Shown here piece after piece: positions 1 through 10,013 of a stretch of DNA of 64,000 bases. Numbering within the stretch: the stretch's first letter is position 1; each line of letters begins with the position of its first letter. Origin of the DNA: Pseudomonas sp. MPC6 (GTDB lineage Bacteria; Pseudomonadota; Gammaproteobacteria; Pseudomonadales; Pseudomonadaceae); contig NZ_CP034783.1 of NCBI RefSeq assembly GCF_006094435.1, forward strand, positions 4,801,001-4,865,000, read 5' to 3'. Under the pieces are notes generated by a model. It did no database searches, was not told the origin of the DNA, and worked only from the letters and a program-made list of their open reading frames with translations. A program made the translations under genes and the position numbers.

Positions 1-121
1 GCACGTTGTTCTTGAAACGGTCCGGTTCGATGTCGCGCACCAGAGACAGCAGGCCCGCCTGATGATCCACCAACAGAACGGCGGCGTTATCCTTGTCGAG
101 ACGTTTGTAAGAAGTAGTCAT
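1..121 (-). CDS. Isochorismatase-family (YcaC-like) hydrolase, N-terminal part
   Basis: Only the first 40 codons lie in the window, read leftwards from an ATG at 119-121; the rest runs off the edge. The peptide begins MTTSYKRLDKDNAAVLLVDH and continues with QAGLLSLVRDIEPDRFKNNV. That opening, with a DH pair at the end of the first beta strand (the usual catalytic Asp position) followed by QAGL, is typical of YcaC-type cysteine hydrolases of the isochorismatase fold. Family members act on amide or isochorismate-like substrates, but the true substrate of YcaC proteins is uncertain. The catalytic Lys and Cys would be outside the window, so activity cannot be judged here. Confidence 0.8.
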   Translation of the reverse strand, partial: MTTSYKRLDKDNAAVLLVDHQAGLLSLVRDIEPDRFKNNV

Positions 122-247
122 GGGGAAATCCTCGCTTTTTAATCGATGCCTGAAGTGCAGGCGTGAGTGAACTCTGTTTTTTCGTCAAATGCGGTCCGGC
201 AAGCGTAGTCAGCCAAACCTGGCCCGCCACAGCGATGTCGCATTGAT

Positions 248-1117
248 TCAACCGTGCATCTGGCCGAAGCGGCCGGATTGGAAGTCGGCGAACGCCTGGT
301 GAATCTCCTGCTCGCTGTTCATCACGAACGGACCGTGACCGACGATCGGCTCGTCGATCGGTTCGCCACTGAGCAACAACACCACGGCGTCGTTGTTGTT
401 GGCTTCCAGGCTGAGCTGATGGCCGTCGCGTTCGAACAACGCCAACTGCCCTTCCCGCACCGGCTCCCGCCCGTTGACCTGAACCGTGCCGCGCAGCACC
501 ACCACGGCGGTGTTGCGCCCTTCGTGCAGGTCCAGGGTCAGCAACTTGCCGGCGTTCAAGCGAAGGTCCCAGACATCGATCGGCGTGAAGGTCCGCGCCG
601 GGCCGGTGTGGCCGTCGAACTCGCCGGCGATCAAGCGCAGGCTGCCGGCGTTGTCTTTGAGCGGGATGCTCGGGATGTCGCCATCGAGGATCGTCTGGTA
701 GCCGGCGTCGGCCATTTTGTCCCTGGCCGGCAGGTTGACCCACAGCTGCACCATTTCCAGGGTGCCGCCGGTTTTGGCGAATCCTTCGGAATGGAACTCT
801 TCGTGGAGAATCCCCGACGCCGCGGTCATCCACTGCACGTCGCCTGGGCCGATCTTGCCGCCGCTGCCGGTGGAGTCGCGGTGCTCCAGCTCGCCCTTAT
901 AAACGATAGTCACGGTTTCGAAGCCGCGGTGCGGATGCTGACCAACGCCACGACGTTCGGTGGTCGGGGTGAAATCAGCGGGGCCAGCGTGATCGAGCAG
1001 CAAAAACGGGCTGATGTGTTTGCCCAGGTTGTCGTAGGAAAACAGCGTACGGACCGGGAAGCCGTCGCCGACCCAATGGGGGCGTGGGCTGGTGTAGATA
1101 CCGATGATGTTTTTCAT
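248..1117 (-). CDS. Pirin family protein
   Basis: A 289-residue protein of normal pirin length (bicupin). The metal-binding motif of the N-terminal cupin is visible as HPHRGFET (His61, His63) with His105 and Glu107 in the GILHEEF segment, so all four expected ligands are present. The C-terminal half holds the second, non-metal cupin. Bacterial pirins are non-haem iron proteins; some have quercetinase activity and others modulate central enzymes, so the exact role is open. The ATG start is preceded by a good GGAGG. The gene is divergent from the LysR gene at 1223, with about 105 bp between them, so that regulator may control it (inference). Confidence 0.9.
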   Translation of the reverse strand: MKNIIGIYTSPRPHWVGDGFPVRTLFSYDNLGKHISPFLLLDHAGPADFTPTTERRGVGQHPHRGFETVTIVYKGELEHRDSTGSGGKIGPGDVQWMTAASGILHEEFHSEGFAKTGGTLEMVQLWVNLPARDKMADAGYQTILDGDIPSIPLKDNAGSLRLIAGEFDGHTGPARTFTPIDVWDLRLNAGKLLTLDLHEGRNTAVVVLRGTVQVNGREPVREGQLALFERDGHQLSLEANNNDAVVLLLSGEPIDEPIVGHGPFVMNSEQEIHQAFADFQSGRFGQMHG

Positions 1118-1222
1118 CTTGCCTCCGAAATCTGTGGTGTGATGCGATGGATAAAGCTTAAATCCAGCGCCTTTGATGCACTAGACTGCAAAAATCAGCC
1201 TTAGCGTTCTATCTGGAGAACG

Positions 1223-2131
1223 ATGGTGGAAGACCTCAACACCCTCTACTACTTCACCCGAGTGGTGGAACACGGCGGTTTCGCCCCGGCCGGACGGGCG
1301 CTGGACATGCCCAAGTCCAAGCTCAGCCGGCGCATCGCCGAGCTCGAAGAGCGCCTCGGGGTGCGCCTGCTGCACCGCACCAGTCGGCAATGTTCGCTGA
1401 CCGAAATCGGCCAGGCCTATTACCAGCGCTGCCTGGCCATGCGCGTGGAAGCGGAAAGCGCCGCCGAACTGATCGAACGCAACCGCTCCGAACCCCAGGG
1501 GCTGGTGCGCATCAGTTGCCCCACCGCGCTGCTCAATTCCTGGGTCGGGCCGATGTTGACCCGCTATATGCTCAAGTACCCCTTGGTGGAATTGTTCATC
1601 GAAAGCACCAACCGCCGGGTCGACCTGATCCACGAAGGGTTCGACATCGCCCTGCGGGTGCGCTTTCCGCCGCTGGAAAACACCGACATGGTGATGAAGG
1701 TCCTGGGCAACAGCACCCAGAGCCTGGTGGGCAGCCCGGCGTTTTGCGAACGCCTGTCGGCACCCGCGGCCCCGGCCGACCTCAGCGGTCTGCCAAGCCT
1801 GCATTGGGGCGCGGCGCAGCGCGAGTATCAATGGGAACTGTTTGGCACCGACGGCGCCAGTGCGGTGATTCGGCATGCGCCGCGGATGGTCACCGATGAC
1901 CTGTTGGCGCTGCGTCACGCGGTGCTCGCGGGGATCGGCATCGCCCACCTGCCCAACGTGGTGGTGCGCGATGACATCGCCGCCGGACGCCTGGTGAAGC
2001 TGGTGCCGGGCTGGGCGCCCAGGTGCGGGATCGTGCATGCGATATTCCCGTCGCGCCGCGGGTTGCTGCCGTCAGTGCGGGCGTTGATCGACTTTTTGGG
2101 GGAGGAGTTCAGTCATAGCGATATTGCTTAG
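1223..2131 (+). CDS. LysR-family transcriptional regulator
   Basis: A 302-residue LTTR of standard length. The N-terminal winged helix-turn-helix is clear (YYFTRVVEHGGFAPAGRAL, then SKLSRRIAELEERLGVRLLH), followed by RTSRQCSLTEIGQAYY. Residues about 90-295 form the periplasmic-binding-protein-like effector domain. It belongs to the subgroup that controls small oxidoreductase or pirin/quinone-related genes and is divergent from the pirin gene, a common regulator-target arrangement. The effector is unknown. The short palindrome aagatcttttgatctt at 2151-2166 just after the gene could be a weak terminator or a decayed copy of the repeat seen at 60.2-60.4 kb. Confidence 0.92.
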   Translation: MVEDLNTLYYFTRVVEHGGFAPAGRALDMPKSKLSRRIAELEERLGVRLLHRTSRQCSLTEIGQAYYQRCLAMRVEAESAAELIERNRSEPQGLVRISCPTALLNSWVGPMLTRYMLKYPLVELFIESTNRRVDLIHEGFDIALRVRFPPLENTDMVMKVLGNSTQSLVGSPAFCERLSAPAAPADLSGLPSLHWGAAQREYQWELFGTDGASAVIRHAPRMVTDDLLALRHAVLAGIGIAHLPNVVVRDDIAAGRLVKLVPGWAPRCGIVHAIFPSRRGLLPSVRALIDFLGEEFSHSDIA

Positions 2132-2272
2132 GGCTGCGGGGGGAGAGCTTAAGATCTTTTGATCTTGATTCGTGACTTGCGGTAAACATTGCTTTGCCGA
2201 TCCAGCGGTTTTTCTCAAGGATGCAGCCGGGGATACTCGTGTCCATTCCCACTGCAACCCCTGGAGTCATTG

Positions 2273-3076
2273 ATGTCTATTCCCGCATTCGGTCTGGGTA
2301 CGTTTCGCTTGCAAGGCCAGGTGGTCATCGATTCGGTGAGCACTGGCCTCGAGCTCGGTTATCGAGCCATCGATACCGCGCAAATCTACGAGAACGAAGC
2401 CGAGGTCGGCCAAGCCATTGCCGCCAGCGGCGTTGCCCGTGAAGACCTGTTCATCACCAGCAAGATCTGGGTCGCCAATTTCGCCAGGGACCGCCTGATC
2501 GACAGCCTCAAGGAGAGTCTGCAGAAACTGCAGACCGATTACCTGGACCTGACCCTGATCCACTGGCCGTCGCCGGAAGACCAGGTGCCGGTGGCAGAAT
2601 TCATGGGCGCCCTGCTCGAAGCCAAAAAACTTGGCCTGACCCGGCAGATCGGCGTGTCCAACTTCACCGTCGACCTGATGCAACAAGCGATCGCTGCAGT
2701 CGGTGCCGAGAACATCGCCACCAACCAGATCGAACTGCACCCGTACCTGCAAAACCGCAAGGTCGTCGAGTTCGCGCAGAGCCAGGGCATCCGCATCACC
2801 TCGTACATGACCCTCGCTTACGGTGAAGTCCTCAAGGACCCGGTCATCCGGCAGATCGCCGATCGCCTGCAGGCGACACCGGCACAGGTCACCCTGGCCT
2901 GGGCCGCACAAATGGGTTACGCGGTGATTCCCTCGTCCACCCAACGCGCCAATCTGGCGAGCAATCTGAAAGCCAGTGCGATGAAATTGAGCGACGCCGA
3001 CATGGCCTTGATCGCGGGCCTGGATCGCGGCCAACGCTTGACCAGTCCCAAAGGTATTGCCCCGGACTGGGACTGA
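2273..3076 (+). CDS. dkgB: Aldo/keto reductase, 2,5-diketo-D-gluconate reductase B type
   Basis: NADPH-dependent reductase of the AKR superfamily, 267 residues from the ATG at 2273. The reading frame is open further upstream, but [15 protein letters not shown] is the normal DkgB start. The catalytic tetrad is visible: Asp34, Tyr39 (DTAQIYEN), Lys64 (ITSKIW) and His97 (LIHWPSP). The IGVSNF motif and the C-terminal IPSS cofactor-binding loop are also present. DkgB reduces 2,5-diketogluconate and small ketoaldehydes such as methylglyoxal. The stop lies 3 bp from the stop of the convergent kinase gene, so there is no room for a separate terminator. Confidence 0.9.
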   Translation: MSIPAFGLGTFRLQGQVVIDSVSTGLELGYRAIDTAQIYENEAEVGQAIAASGVAREDLFITSKIWVANFARDRLIDSLKESLQKLQTDYLDLTLIHWPSPEDQVPVAEFMGALLEAKKLGLTRQIGVSNFTVDLMQQAIAAVGAENIATNQIELHPYLQNRKVVEFAQSQGIRITSYMTLAYGEVLKDPVIRQIADRLQATPAQVTLAWAAQMGYAVIPSSTQRANLASNLKASAMKLSDADMALIAGLDRGQRLTSPKGIAPDWD

Positions 3077-3079
3077 ACG

Positions 3080-6000
3080 TCAGCCCTGGGCAAGGCTTCG
3101 ATCCAGGCGCGTCATGGCCTGTTGCAACTGATCGACGGCCTCGTCGATCAGTGCCACGCGGCCGTCGCCACAGGCCCGCTCCAGTTGCTCGCAACACTGG
3201 GTCAGCCGGGCCGCGCGAACCATCAGCGCGCCGCCCTTGATCCGGTGCGCCAGGATCGGCAAGTTATGGAGATTGCCACTGGTGTGCAGCTGCAACAGAA
3301 GCTCGCGGTCATCGCGGTTGCTCACGGCCAGATCGCGCAGCAATTGTTCGATCAGCTCACGGTCCGCGCCGACGTAGAGTTCCAGGCCGCTCAGGTCGAT
3401 CTCGGCCGTCGCAGGTGCTGCAGATGCTGCAGATGCTGCAATCACCTTGGGCCCCTCACCCGCAAACCTCGATGCCAACCATGCACTCAGATCGGCCAGC
3501 CGGATGGGTTTGAACAGGCAATCGTCCATCCCCGCTTCGATGCAGCGGATCTTTTCCTCGGGCTGCGCATTGGCGGTGAACCCCAGTATCCGCGTCGGTT
3601 GCAATCCCTGGGCCCGCTCGTCATCACGAATCGCCCCCGCCAATTCATAGCCACTGCTCACTGGCATGTTGCAGTCGGTAATGATCAGATCGAACTCATG
3701 TTCGCGCCATTGCGCCAAGCCGCGCGCGCCGTCCTCGGCCTCGAGCACCTGGTGCCCCAGAAAGCTCAGCTGCCGTGACAGCAACAATCGATTGGCCGGG
3801 TAATCGTCTACCACCAGGATCAGCAGCGCCCGGGTGGGCACCTGAACTTCACTGGCGCACGACTCGCGCGAAGGCAACGGCTGCAACGCCTCCAGTTCCA
3901 GGCTGACGTCGATCCGGGTGCCCTGCCCGAGGACGCTGTCGAGCTGCAAGCGACCGCCCATCATTTCACACAAGGAACGGCTGATCACCAACCCCAGGCC
4001 GGAACCACTGCGGCCGGACTGCTGGCTGTTGCCGGCCTGAACGAACGGACTGAACAACCGCAGCTGATCCACGGTGCCGATGCCGATGCCACTGTCTTCG
4101 ATGCACACACTGACCGCCAGATGCCCCGACAGGACAGGCTCGACCCGCAGCGTCAGGCTCACTTCACCTTGGTGGGTGAACTTGATGGCGTTGCTCAACA
4201 GATTGGACAGCACCTGCTTGAAGCGCGTGGGGTCGATCAACACGTCGCAGTCGCTGTGCCGGTCCAGATCGACGCGCCACTCCAGGTGCTTCTGCCGTGC
4301 CAGGCCCTCGAAAACCCGACACACCGATTCCACCAGTGTCCGCAAGTTGGCTCGCTCAGGGGTCAACGACAAATGCCCGGATTCGATGCGGGCGATGTCC
4401 AGGATGTCGCCGATCAACGCCAGCAATTGTTGCCCGGCATTCGACGCCACCTCGATGGCCGAACGGTCGGCAATACCTTCATCGGCACGTTTCTGCGCCA
4501 GTTCGAGCATCCCGAGCAGGGCATTCATCGGCGTACGGATCTCATGGCTCATGTTGGCCAGAAACGTGGTCTTGGCTCGATTGGCCTCGTCGGCGGCGTC
4601 CTTGGCGTCCTGTAGCTGGCTGAGCAACAGCTGGCGCTGGCGGATCTGCCGGCGCTGATAACCGATCCAGACCAGGGCGAGCACCAACAAGGCGCCAGCG
4701 CCGGCAAATGCCTGAATAATGGCCTGGCGATGACGCAGCCAAAAGCTTTGCTCCACCATCAGGTCATTGCGCCAATAGAGCGTCAGGTCATCGATTTCTT
4801 CAGGGGCGATACTGAGCAGCGCCTTGTCCAGGATCGAATGCAGTTCAAACGCTTCGCGACGGGTGGCCAGGGTACTGCGGGCGGGATCGGTGCCGACGGT
4901 GCTGGTTACCCGCAGCTGCCCCCGATAACGCCGGGAAATCATGTAGCGGGCAGCGATCAACGAGTTGATACCGCCGTCAGCCTTGCCCCGGGCGACCATG
5001 TCCATCGCATCCGCGGTCAGGGGGGCATTGACCAGCCTGATCTGCGGGAAATGCTGACGAATGAATTCACCGGCACTGTTGCCCTGGGTGACCGCCAGGG
5101 TTTTGCCGGCCATTTCATCCAGGGTCGTGGGGTTGTTCGGCCCCGAGCGAGTCACCAGCACATTCGGGCTGGTGAGAAACGGCCGGGTGAAGCGCAAATC
5201 GGCCTCGCGCTCGAGACTGGGACTGATCCCCGCCACCAGATCGACTTCTCCGGTCTTGAGCGCCTCCAACATCTCGGCGATCGATCTGGCAGGCCGTATA
5301 TCGAACTGCAGGCCGGTGCGCAGACTGATTTTGTCCAGTACATCCGCGCTGATGCCGCGGAACTTGCCATCGCTGTCGATAAACGAAATCGGCAGGATGT
5401 TTTCGTTCATCGCCACCCTGGCTCGCGGATGTCCATCCAGCCACCGCTGCTCGGCCTCGCTCAATTGCAGCGCTTGCGTGCCCGGGATGGACGTCCCGCT
5501 GGCGCCCCATCGACGCAGGATGTTCATCCGTTCATTGGTGCTCACCGCCGCCAGCGCGCTGTTGACGATGCGATGCAAGGGTTGATTGTCGCAGGTCATC
5601 GCGAATGCAAAGAGACCGGGCTCCATGGGCGAAAAATCGGCCAACTGCACGTTGTTCAGATAGTTCTTGCTGATCAGGTAATGAGCGCTGATCGCGTCGC
5701 CCAGATAAACGTCCGCTTGCCCGAAGGCTACGGCCCCCACCGCACTCAGGGTAGAGGGAAACAATTGGACGCTGGCCTCGGGGTAGAACGCCTGCACGTC
5801 ATGCGCAGGTAAATAGTGGTACAGCGTCGCGAGCCGTTTGCCGGCCAGGTCCGGGTCCAGCGGCGGCGATGACTCAGTGTGCGTCACCAGCACCGGCTGG
5901 TCGACGGCATAGGCACTGGACATGCGCAGCGCTGTGTTTTCGGCCTCATATCTGTTGGCCGTGCCGAGCAAGTCCGCGCTACCTTGCTTGATGGCTTGCA

Positions 6001-6334
6001 CCGCGTCCTCTCGCGATTCGTACCGCTGCACGTCGATCTCTACGTGCAGCAGCTGCTGCAACAGACCGGCATAGTCAGCGGTCAATCCCTCGTAATCAGT
6101 GCCGGTGGTCGTGATGTCGAAGGGCGGATAATCCGGTGCGGAGACGGCGAGCACCAATCGGCCCTTTTGCCGCAGCCAGCGTGAATCGGAGTCTGACAGT
6201 TTGGCGACTTGCCCCTCGGCACTGGAGCGCCCCAGCAACGTCAGTGTCTGTGGCTGCGCACAGACACTCGAGATCCAGAAGCATCCCGGTAGCAGCAGGC
6301 ATGCCAGGCTGCGCCAACGCCGCAAGGTGCTCAT
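3080..6334 (-). CDS. BvgS/EvgS-like unorthodox hybrid sensor histidine kinase
   Basis: An inner-membrane phosphorelay kinase of 1084 residues. Order: signal sequence (about 1-26); two periplasmic solute-binding Venus-flytrap domains (about 55-280 and 300-525); one membrane helix (about 542-558); HisKA with MSHEIRTP and phospho-acceptor His597; HATPase (about 700-815, GSGLGLVIS); a receiver with phospho-acceptor Asp887 (IITDCNMP); and an Hpt domain with His1030 (LAHRIKGGA). This is the full BvgS/EvgS architecture. Its ATG directly abuts the stop of the upstream LuxR-type regulator (6335), so the two form an operon and a cognate pair. The sensed ligand is unknown. An Ala/Ser-rich linker separates receiver and Hpt. 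Confidence 0.93.
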   Translation of the reverse strand: MSTLRRWRSLACLLLPGCFWISSVCAQPQTLTLLGRSSAEGQVAKLSDSDSRWLRQKGRLVLAVSAPDYPPFDITTTGTDYEGLTADYAGLLQQLLHVEIDVQRYESREDAVQAIKQGSADLLGTANRYEAENTALRMSSAYAVDQPVLVTHTESSPPLDPDLAGKRLATLYHYLPAHDVQAFYPEASVQLFPSTLSAVGAVAFGQADVYLGDAISAHYLISKNYLNNVQLADFSPMEPGLFAFAMTCDNQPLHRIVNSALAAVSTNERMNILRRWGASGTSIPGTQALQLSEAEQRWLDGHPRARVAMNENILPISFIDSDGKFRGISADVLDKISLRTGLQFDIRPARSIAEMLEALKTGEVDLVAGISPSLEREADLRFTRPFLTSPNVLVTRSGPNNPTTLDEMAGKTLAVTQGNSAGEFIRQHFPQIRLVNAPLTADAMDMVARGKADGGINSLIAARYMISRRYRGQLRVTSTVGTDPARSTLATRREAFELHSILDKALLSIAPEEIDDLTLYWRNDLMVEQSFWLRHRQAIIQAFAGAGALLVLALVWIGYQRRQIRQRQLLLSQLQDAKDAADEANRAKTTFLANMSHEIRTPMNALLGMLELAQKRADEGIADRSAIEVASNAGQQLLALIGDILDIARIESGHLSLTPERANLRTLVESVCRVFEGLARQKHLEWRVDLDRHSDCDVLIDPTRFKQVLSNLLSNAIKFTHQGEVSLTLRVEPVLSGHLAVSVCIEDSGIGIGTVDQLRLFSPFVQAGNSQQSGRSGSGLGLVISRSLCEMMGGRLQLDSVLGQGTRIDVSLELEALQPLPSRESCASEVQVPTRALLILVVDDYPANRLLLSRQLSFLGHQVLEAEDGARGLAQWREHEFDLIITDCNMPVSSGYELAGAIRDDERAQGLQPTRILGFTANAQPEEKIRCIEAGMDDCLFKPIRLADLSAWLASRFAGEGPKVIAASAASAAPATAEIDLSGLELYVGADRELIEQLLRDLAVSNRDDRELLLQLHTSGNLHNLPILAHRIKGGALMVRAARLTQCCEQLERACGDGRVALIDEAVDQLQQAMTRLDRSLAQG

Positions 6335-6970
6335 TCAGATCAAGTGATTGCGCATGGCGAAATCCCTCAGGTGCACCGGGGATTCCACATTGAGTTTTTC
6401 TATGGTCCGGGTCTTGTAGGTGCTGACCGTCTTGTGGCTCAGGTTCATGATTTCGGCGATGGCCTTGTTACTCAGGCCACGGGCCAGATACTGGAAGATC
6501 GTCAATTCCCGGTCGGAGAGTTTGTCGATCAACTCTTTTTCGCTACGTTGCAAGCTGTTCAACAACACCGAGCTTGAAGGTAGCCTCGCGAAATAACTAT
6601 AACCGGCCATGACCGCCTGCACGGCCTTGTGCAAATGTTCCAGATCATTGGCCTTGGACACATACGCCACCGCACCGGCACACATGCAACGCCCCTGATA
6701 AAACAAGCCTTCCTGGGAGGTGAACACCACGACCCGGCACGGCACGTCACCGGACTGGATCCGCGCCAGCACCTCAAGCCCGTCCAGCGAGGGCATGATC
6801 AGATCCAGTATCACCAGCTCCGGTTTATGTTCGCGGATCATCGGCAAGACTTCGTTACCGTTGGACACCTCGTAGATCTGTTTGAACCCCTCCTGTCCGA
6901 GCAAGATTTTCACTGCAGCGCGAACCACCGGATGATCGTCCGCTATCAGCGCTGACTTCGCTGACTTCAT
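6335..6970 (-). CDS. LuxR/NarL-family response regulator (BvgA/EvgA-like)
   Basis: A 211-residue two-domain regulator starting at the ATG 6968-6970, which has AGGGAG upstream. A longer frame exists, but MKSAKSALIADDHPVVRAAV is the normal beginning. The receiver carries the acidic pair DD11-12 and phospho-acceptor Asp56 (LVILDLIMP). The C-terminal GerE-type helix-turn-helix is clear (LSDRELTIFQYLARGLSNKA, then IAEIMNLSHKTVSTYKTRI-like sequence). It is the first gene of the two-gene operon with the hybrid kinase, whose Hpt domain should phosphorylate it. Target genes are not evident. The next gene upstream (7080-7493) encodes a second, degenerate receiver. Confidence 0.93.
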   Translation of the reverse strand: MKSAKSALIADDHPVVRAAVKILLGQEGFKQIYEVSNGNEVLPMIREHKPELVILDLIMPSLDGLEVLARIQSGDVPCRVVVFTSQEGLFYQGRCMCAGAVAYVSKANDLEHLHKAVQAVMAGYSYFARLPSSSVLLNSLQRSEKELIDKLSDRELTIFQYLARGLSNKAIAEIMNLSHKTVSTYKTRTIEKLNVESPVHLRDFAMRNHLI

Positions 6971-7079
6971 GGCAACTCCCTGTGCAAAGGCACTACGAAT
7001 GGGCAATCACTGCCCTTGGGCCGGGCCCGGGTTAACACAACGGCTGCGCAGAGACTGTTGCATGGAATTTCAGGTGAAT

Positions 7080-7493
7080 CTACCTGACAGAAATGACAGT
7101 GCCGACGAACGGTTCGGGGCAATCGACGATTGCCATCAACCGTTCAATGGACGCCAGATCGGGCAGCGAACCATGGCTCACTTGAACCTTCTGCTGCCCG
7201 CAGGCCGGAATCGGCGGCAATTGCGCCTGTTGGCCGTCGTAGATCAAGGCGTAATGGACCTGCGGGTGATCGCGGAAAAAATCGAGCAAGTCCAGCGCGC
7301 CGCCGGCCAACGAGGCATTGATGACCACCACATCGAATGGCGTGGTGCTGTATTCGACCAGCGTCAGCAGCTCCGGCAGGTGTTGCACAGGTGCCACCCG
7401 GTGGTAGCCAAGCTGGTTGAACAGGCGCTCGATTCTCATCCGCTGAAAATGTTGCTCGTCGGCAATCAGGATACGTAACGCTTTGTTCGACAA
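7080..7493 (-). CDS. Stand-alone receiver-like protein lacking the phospho-acceptor Asp
   Basis: About 137 residues from a TTG start at 7491-7493 (MSNKALRILIADEQHFQRMR); the frame can be extended by 13 codons to another TTG at 7532. The fold pattern is that of a CheY-like receiver: beta1 ILIADE, alpha1 QRMRIERLFNQLGY, beta3 FDVVVIN. The position that normally carries the phosphorylated Asp is Asn59, and the usual T/S and K of beta4/beta5 are not recognisable. No output domain is attached. It lies upstream of, and in the same direction as, the BvgA/BvgS-like pair, about 110 bp away, so it may be an accessory or pseudo-receiver of that system (inference). Confidence 0.7.
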   Translation of the reverse strand: MSNKALRILIADEQHFQRMRIERLFNQLGYHRVAPVQHLPELLTLVEYSTTPFDVVVINASLAGGALDLLDFFRDHPQVHYALIYDGQQAQLPPIPACGQQKVQVSHGSLPDLASIERLMAIVDCPEPFVGTVISVR

Positions 7494-7709
7494 CAGAGGC
7501 CCCCGGCAGGGTGTGAGTTCGCGAGGGCACAAGACTACGCAAGAGCTGGCAAGCTTTCTGTAGGACTATTCCGAAATTCAGGAACGGCTGATCTGGTGTC
7601 GTGTAGGGATGTCAGGTGGCGAGCGAGTAACTGCTGCACTGGGGGTGGGGAAATTGCGAGGTTCGTAAGGTAGGGGGCTGGGTGCAGAATTTGTATTGTT
7701 CTTTCGGGC

Positions 7710-7810
7710 CTCTTCGCGGGCAAGCCCGCTCCCACAGGGGATCCCGGTCGTACACAAAATTTGTGTTCACTGGTGATCCAGTGTGGGAGCGGGCTTGCTC
7801 GCGAAGGCGG
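7710..7810. repeat. REP pair (inverted), GTGGGAGCGGGCTTGC family
   Basis: Two REP units in opposite orientation (7711-7739 and 7782-7806) separated by about 42 bp. This REP pair belongs to the sequence duplicated together with the pvdA 3' end; the matching, more decayed pair is at 13263-13354. Confidence 0.85.
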
Positions 7811-7829
7811 CTTGATAGGCGCTACATAT

Positions 7830-8187
7830 TTAGCTGGCAGTCGCGAGCAGCAAATCCATCACCGACCGCCCCTCCCCCCGCGCCCTGCCATGGTCATACA
7901 ACGAACTGGCAATCTCATCCGCACGAATCGGCAGGATCGACAGCAAGGTGTCGCTCAAGCCGTGACTGGCCTGGCAGCGCTCGTCGGTGATGAGTTTGTA
8001 GTTGCGATCCACTTCGAAATCGCCCAGGTATTGTTCCAGTGGCGCCAGCAGCTTGCGGTGCATCTGCCGCTCGTAACCGGTGGCGAGCACCACGGCATCG
8101 TAATGTCGCACCGTCACTTCACCGGTCGCATTGTTGCGCACGGCCAGTTCGATGCCGCGTTCGGTGGCGGTGGCTTTTTCGATACGC
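7830..8187 (-). pseudogene. Truncated duplicate of the pvdA 3' end
   Basis: Codes for about the last 118 residues of an L-ornithine N5-monooxygenase, almost identical to the C-terminus of the intact pvdA at 13376-14713 (shared ATGYERQMHRKLLAPLEQYL). Differences include E-V for E-L, GEG for GQG, and an in-frame loss of nine codons (KAGIYMQGF) between ERC and QASHG. Identity stops abruptly at about 8187, where the island sequence begins. There is no start, no FAD motif and no NADPH motif, so it cannot be functional. It marks the outer edge of the vgrG island and probably arose when the island was acquired at the pvdA terminus. Confidence 0.9.
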
Positions 8188-8202
8188 TCAGATCATAAGG
8201 CA

Positions 8203-8784
8203 TCAAACGATCTGACTAATGGCGCAAGACAAATACCACTCCCAAAACCCACGCCGTAATTCAGAGTTCCCGTTCTCTTCCAAACCACCCGCAAACGCTG
8301 ATGCTATTAAATAACTTGGTTCAAAAGCATTGGGATCTAGATCGCGATCATTACGAAGATCAGATGGATCGTATATAAAATCGGCGGTTGCAGTGGCAAT
8401 CGTATTTGCAGCAGCATGCCCGACAAACATTATCGGATACTCGTCAACTTGGTAATCCTGATCTTCAACAATTTCGACATAAAATTCATCACGCTTGTTT
8501 AGCGCCGTGACTTCTGCGATCTTACCATTCGCAGCATCAAGCGCTATCGATAACATCGTCGCGATATCCTGAGATTCCTTAAACTTTTGCGACCACATAA
8601 ATGAGGCATGATTTACACAAGCGACATCCAAGCTTGTGAGAGTTAGCTTCTGCATCAAGCCGGACTCTTCTTCAGTAATTGTCTTCCACAAAAGCTTCCT
8701 TAGAGGGAGAACTAAATCACCGGAGGGTGACCGCCTGACTTCATTGAGAAGCTTACTAATAAGCACTTTAGTTTTCTTGTTCAT
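8203..8784 (-). CDS. Candidate immunity protein (Imm5-like) for the upstream PAAR effector
   Basis: A 193-residue, mostly helical, acidic cytosolic protein without signal or membrane segments. Its ATG overlaps the effector stop by 4 bp, the usual layout for a toxin-immunity pair. The middle (EYPIMFVGHAAANTIATATA), an AS-AGG stretch, and the C-terminal RRGFWEWYL with its conserved-looking Trp pair resemble the Imm5 family of polymorphic-toxin immunity proteins. The family call is from memory of the motif and is less certain than the immunity role, which rests on position. Base composition is clearly more AT-rich than the pyoverdine genes around it, suggesting horizontal origin. Confidence 0.65.
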   Translation of the reverse strand: MNKKTKVLISKLLNEVRRSPSGDLVLPLRKLLWKTITEEESGLMQKLTLTSLDVACVNHASFMWSQKFKESQDIATMLSIALDAANGKIAEVTALNKRDEFYVEIVEDQDYQVDEYPIMFVGHAAANTIATATADFIYDPSDLRNDRDLDPNAFEPSYLIASAFAGGLEENGNSELRRGFWEWYLSCAISQIV

Positions 8785-10013
8785 TCAGGCCTCAAAATTG
8801 TCTCAACGGTACCATCTGACTTAAAAATCCGAACAGCCTTAGGATCGGCGACTATCTGATCCGCATTATTGTATTGTGCTAATTTTGAAAAATAGCCTTT
8901 ACAGTCACTACACATAGGTTTGGAAACACCAATCGGATGATTTGGACTAATTATAGACATTTGTTTTTCCGCATGCGACGAAAAATATTGCCCATCATAA
9001 TCTCTATCATAAGGATGTGCTTTAACTTCATGCCCGATTGCTTCGGATTTCGCCTTTACTTGCTCCGCAGGGACCTTTTCATACCCTTCAGGCTTTTTAT
9101 TGCCCCATCCACTTAACGTTTTTTTGTCATTCGACGATACGGTTTTTACGTTGTATTCCTTATTTGGAGGGAGCTCAAGTTTTGCTAGATGGGCCCTACC
9201 TAAAGCTGCCTCCGATTCCGCAATACTAGCGACCGTACCAGCATTTCTTGGGACGATAGTAACATTCCCAAAAAAAGACCCAACTCCCTGAAGTTTTATC
9301 TCATACCGCGCGTCAAACCACTTGCCTCCTTTGGCCCCTAAACTACCACCCAGCAACGCCCCACCGAAGGCCATCAATTTCTGCTGGTCGGAGCCCTCAC
9401 CAAATAACTCCCCTCCAGCCCAGTTTCCCGCCAACCCGCCAGCAACACCTCCGGCAAACCCTGCAATGACGATCACCGGGCTTGCCAGCACGAATGCACT
9501 CGCCAAACCAACGACAAGTATTGCTCGCTCAAGCCATACAGGAACTTCAGGATTTATCGGGTCGGTCGTATCGGTGCCTCCACCGATGAAAACGTTGCCA
9601 GACCCCGAACTGATTTTTGCATCGCATACGGTGCGATCGCCTACACGGGCGGCAGGCTGACCGTTGATATGAACGGTACCGCTCCCTTGTGCAACGATTT
9701 GCGGCGCAGAACCATGCTCATTACAGCCTGCCTTGTCCAAGTGAGCTCTGGCGGCGGATTTTCCATTAATGTAGACATTGCCGGAACCACTGACTATCTG
9801 GCCGGTACCGTGGTTGAAATAGGAAAAACTTCCGATCAGTTGTCCGATACCGGCGCCCGCAGCGGCAGTGGCGCCAACTATCGCGACGGCTGCCAATCCT
9901 CCCGTTCCTACGATCAATGCAGCAGCAATTGCTCCAACGGCAAGCCCTGCGAGCAGCCCCGTAAGCGACCCGGTGTGCTCGATAGGATCAGCCAAACGCG
10001 CAGCCGCACTCAT
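8781..10013 (-). CDS. T6SS prePAAR/PAAR effector with C-terminal deaminase-fold toxin domain
   Basis: 410 residues. The N-terminal AARLADPIEHTG matches the prePAAR motif (AARxxDxxxH), followed by a hydrophobic region (about 17-62). Then come PAAR repeats (about 65-150, GSGNVYINGKSAAR and GSGNVFIGG), a second hydrophobic region (about 158-225), and a C-terminal toxin region (about 245-410). The toxin has the zinc signature of nucleotide or nucleic-acid deaminases: His347-Ala-Glu349 and Cys368-Ser-Asp-Cys371 (SSHAEKQM, then PMCSDC). The context resembles the Pput_2613-like group, though DYW-like or other deaminase families cannot be excluded. It should sit on the VgrG tip and be injected into rival cells. 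Its start overlaps the Eag chaperone gene by 4 bp, and the immunity gene follows. Confidence 0.85.
   Translation of the reverse strand: MSAAARLADPIEHTGSLTGLLAGLAVGAIAAALIVGTGGLAAVAIVGATAAAGAGIGQLIGSFSYFNHGTGQIVSGSGNVYINGKSAARAHLDKAGCNEHGSAPQIVAQGSGTVHINGQPAARVGDRTVCDAKISSGSGNVFIGGGTDTTDPINPEVPVWLERAILVVGLASAFVLASPVIVIAGFAGGVAGGLAGNWAGGELFGEGSDQQKLMAFGGALLGGSLGAKGGKWFDARYEIKLQGVGSFFGNVTIVPRNAGTVASIAESEAALGRAHLAKLELPPNKEYNVKTVSSNDKKTLSGWGNKKPEGYEKVPAEQVKAKSEAIGHEVKAHPYDRDYDGQYFSSHAEKQMSIISPNHPIGVSKPMCSDCKGYFSKLAQYNNADQIVADPKAVRIFKSDGTVETILRPE

Noticed and set aside
7830..8141. Small independent gene at the left island edge
   Set aside because: The translation is the pvdA C-terminus with a deletion and without a start region, so it is a pseudogene fragment.
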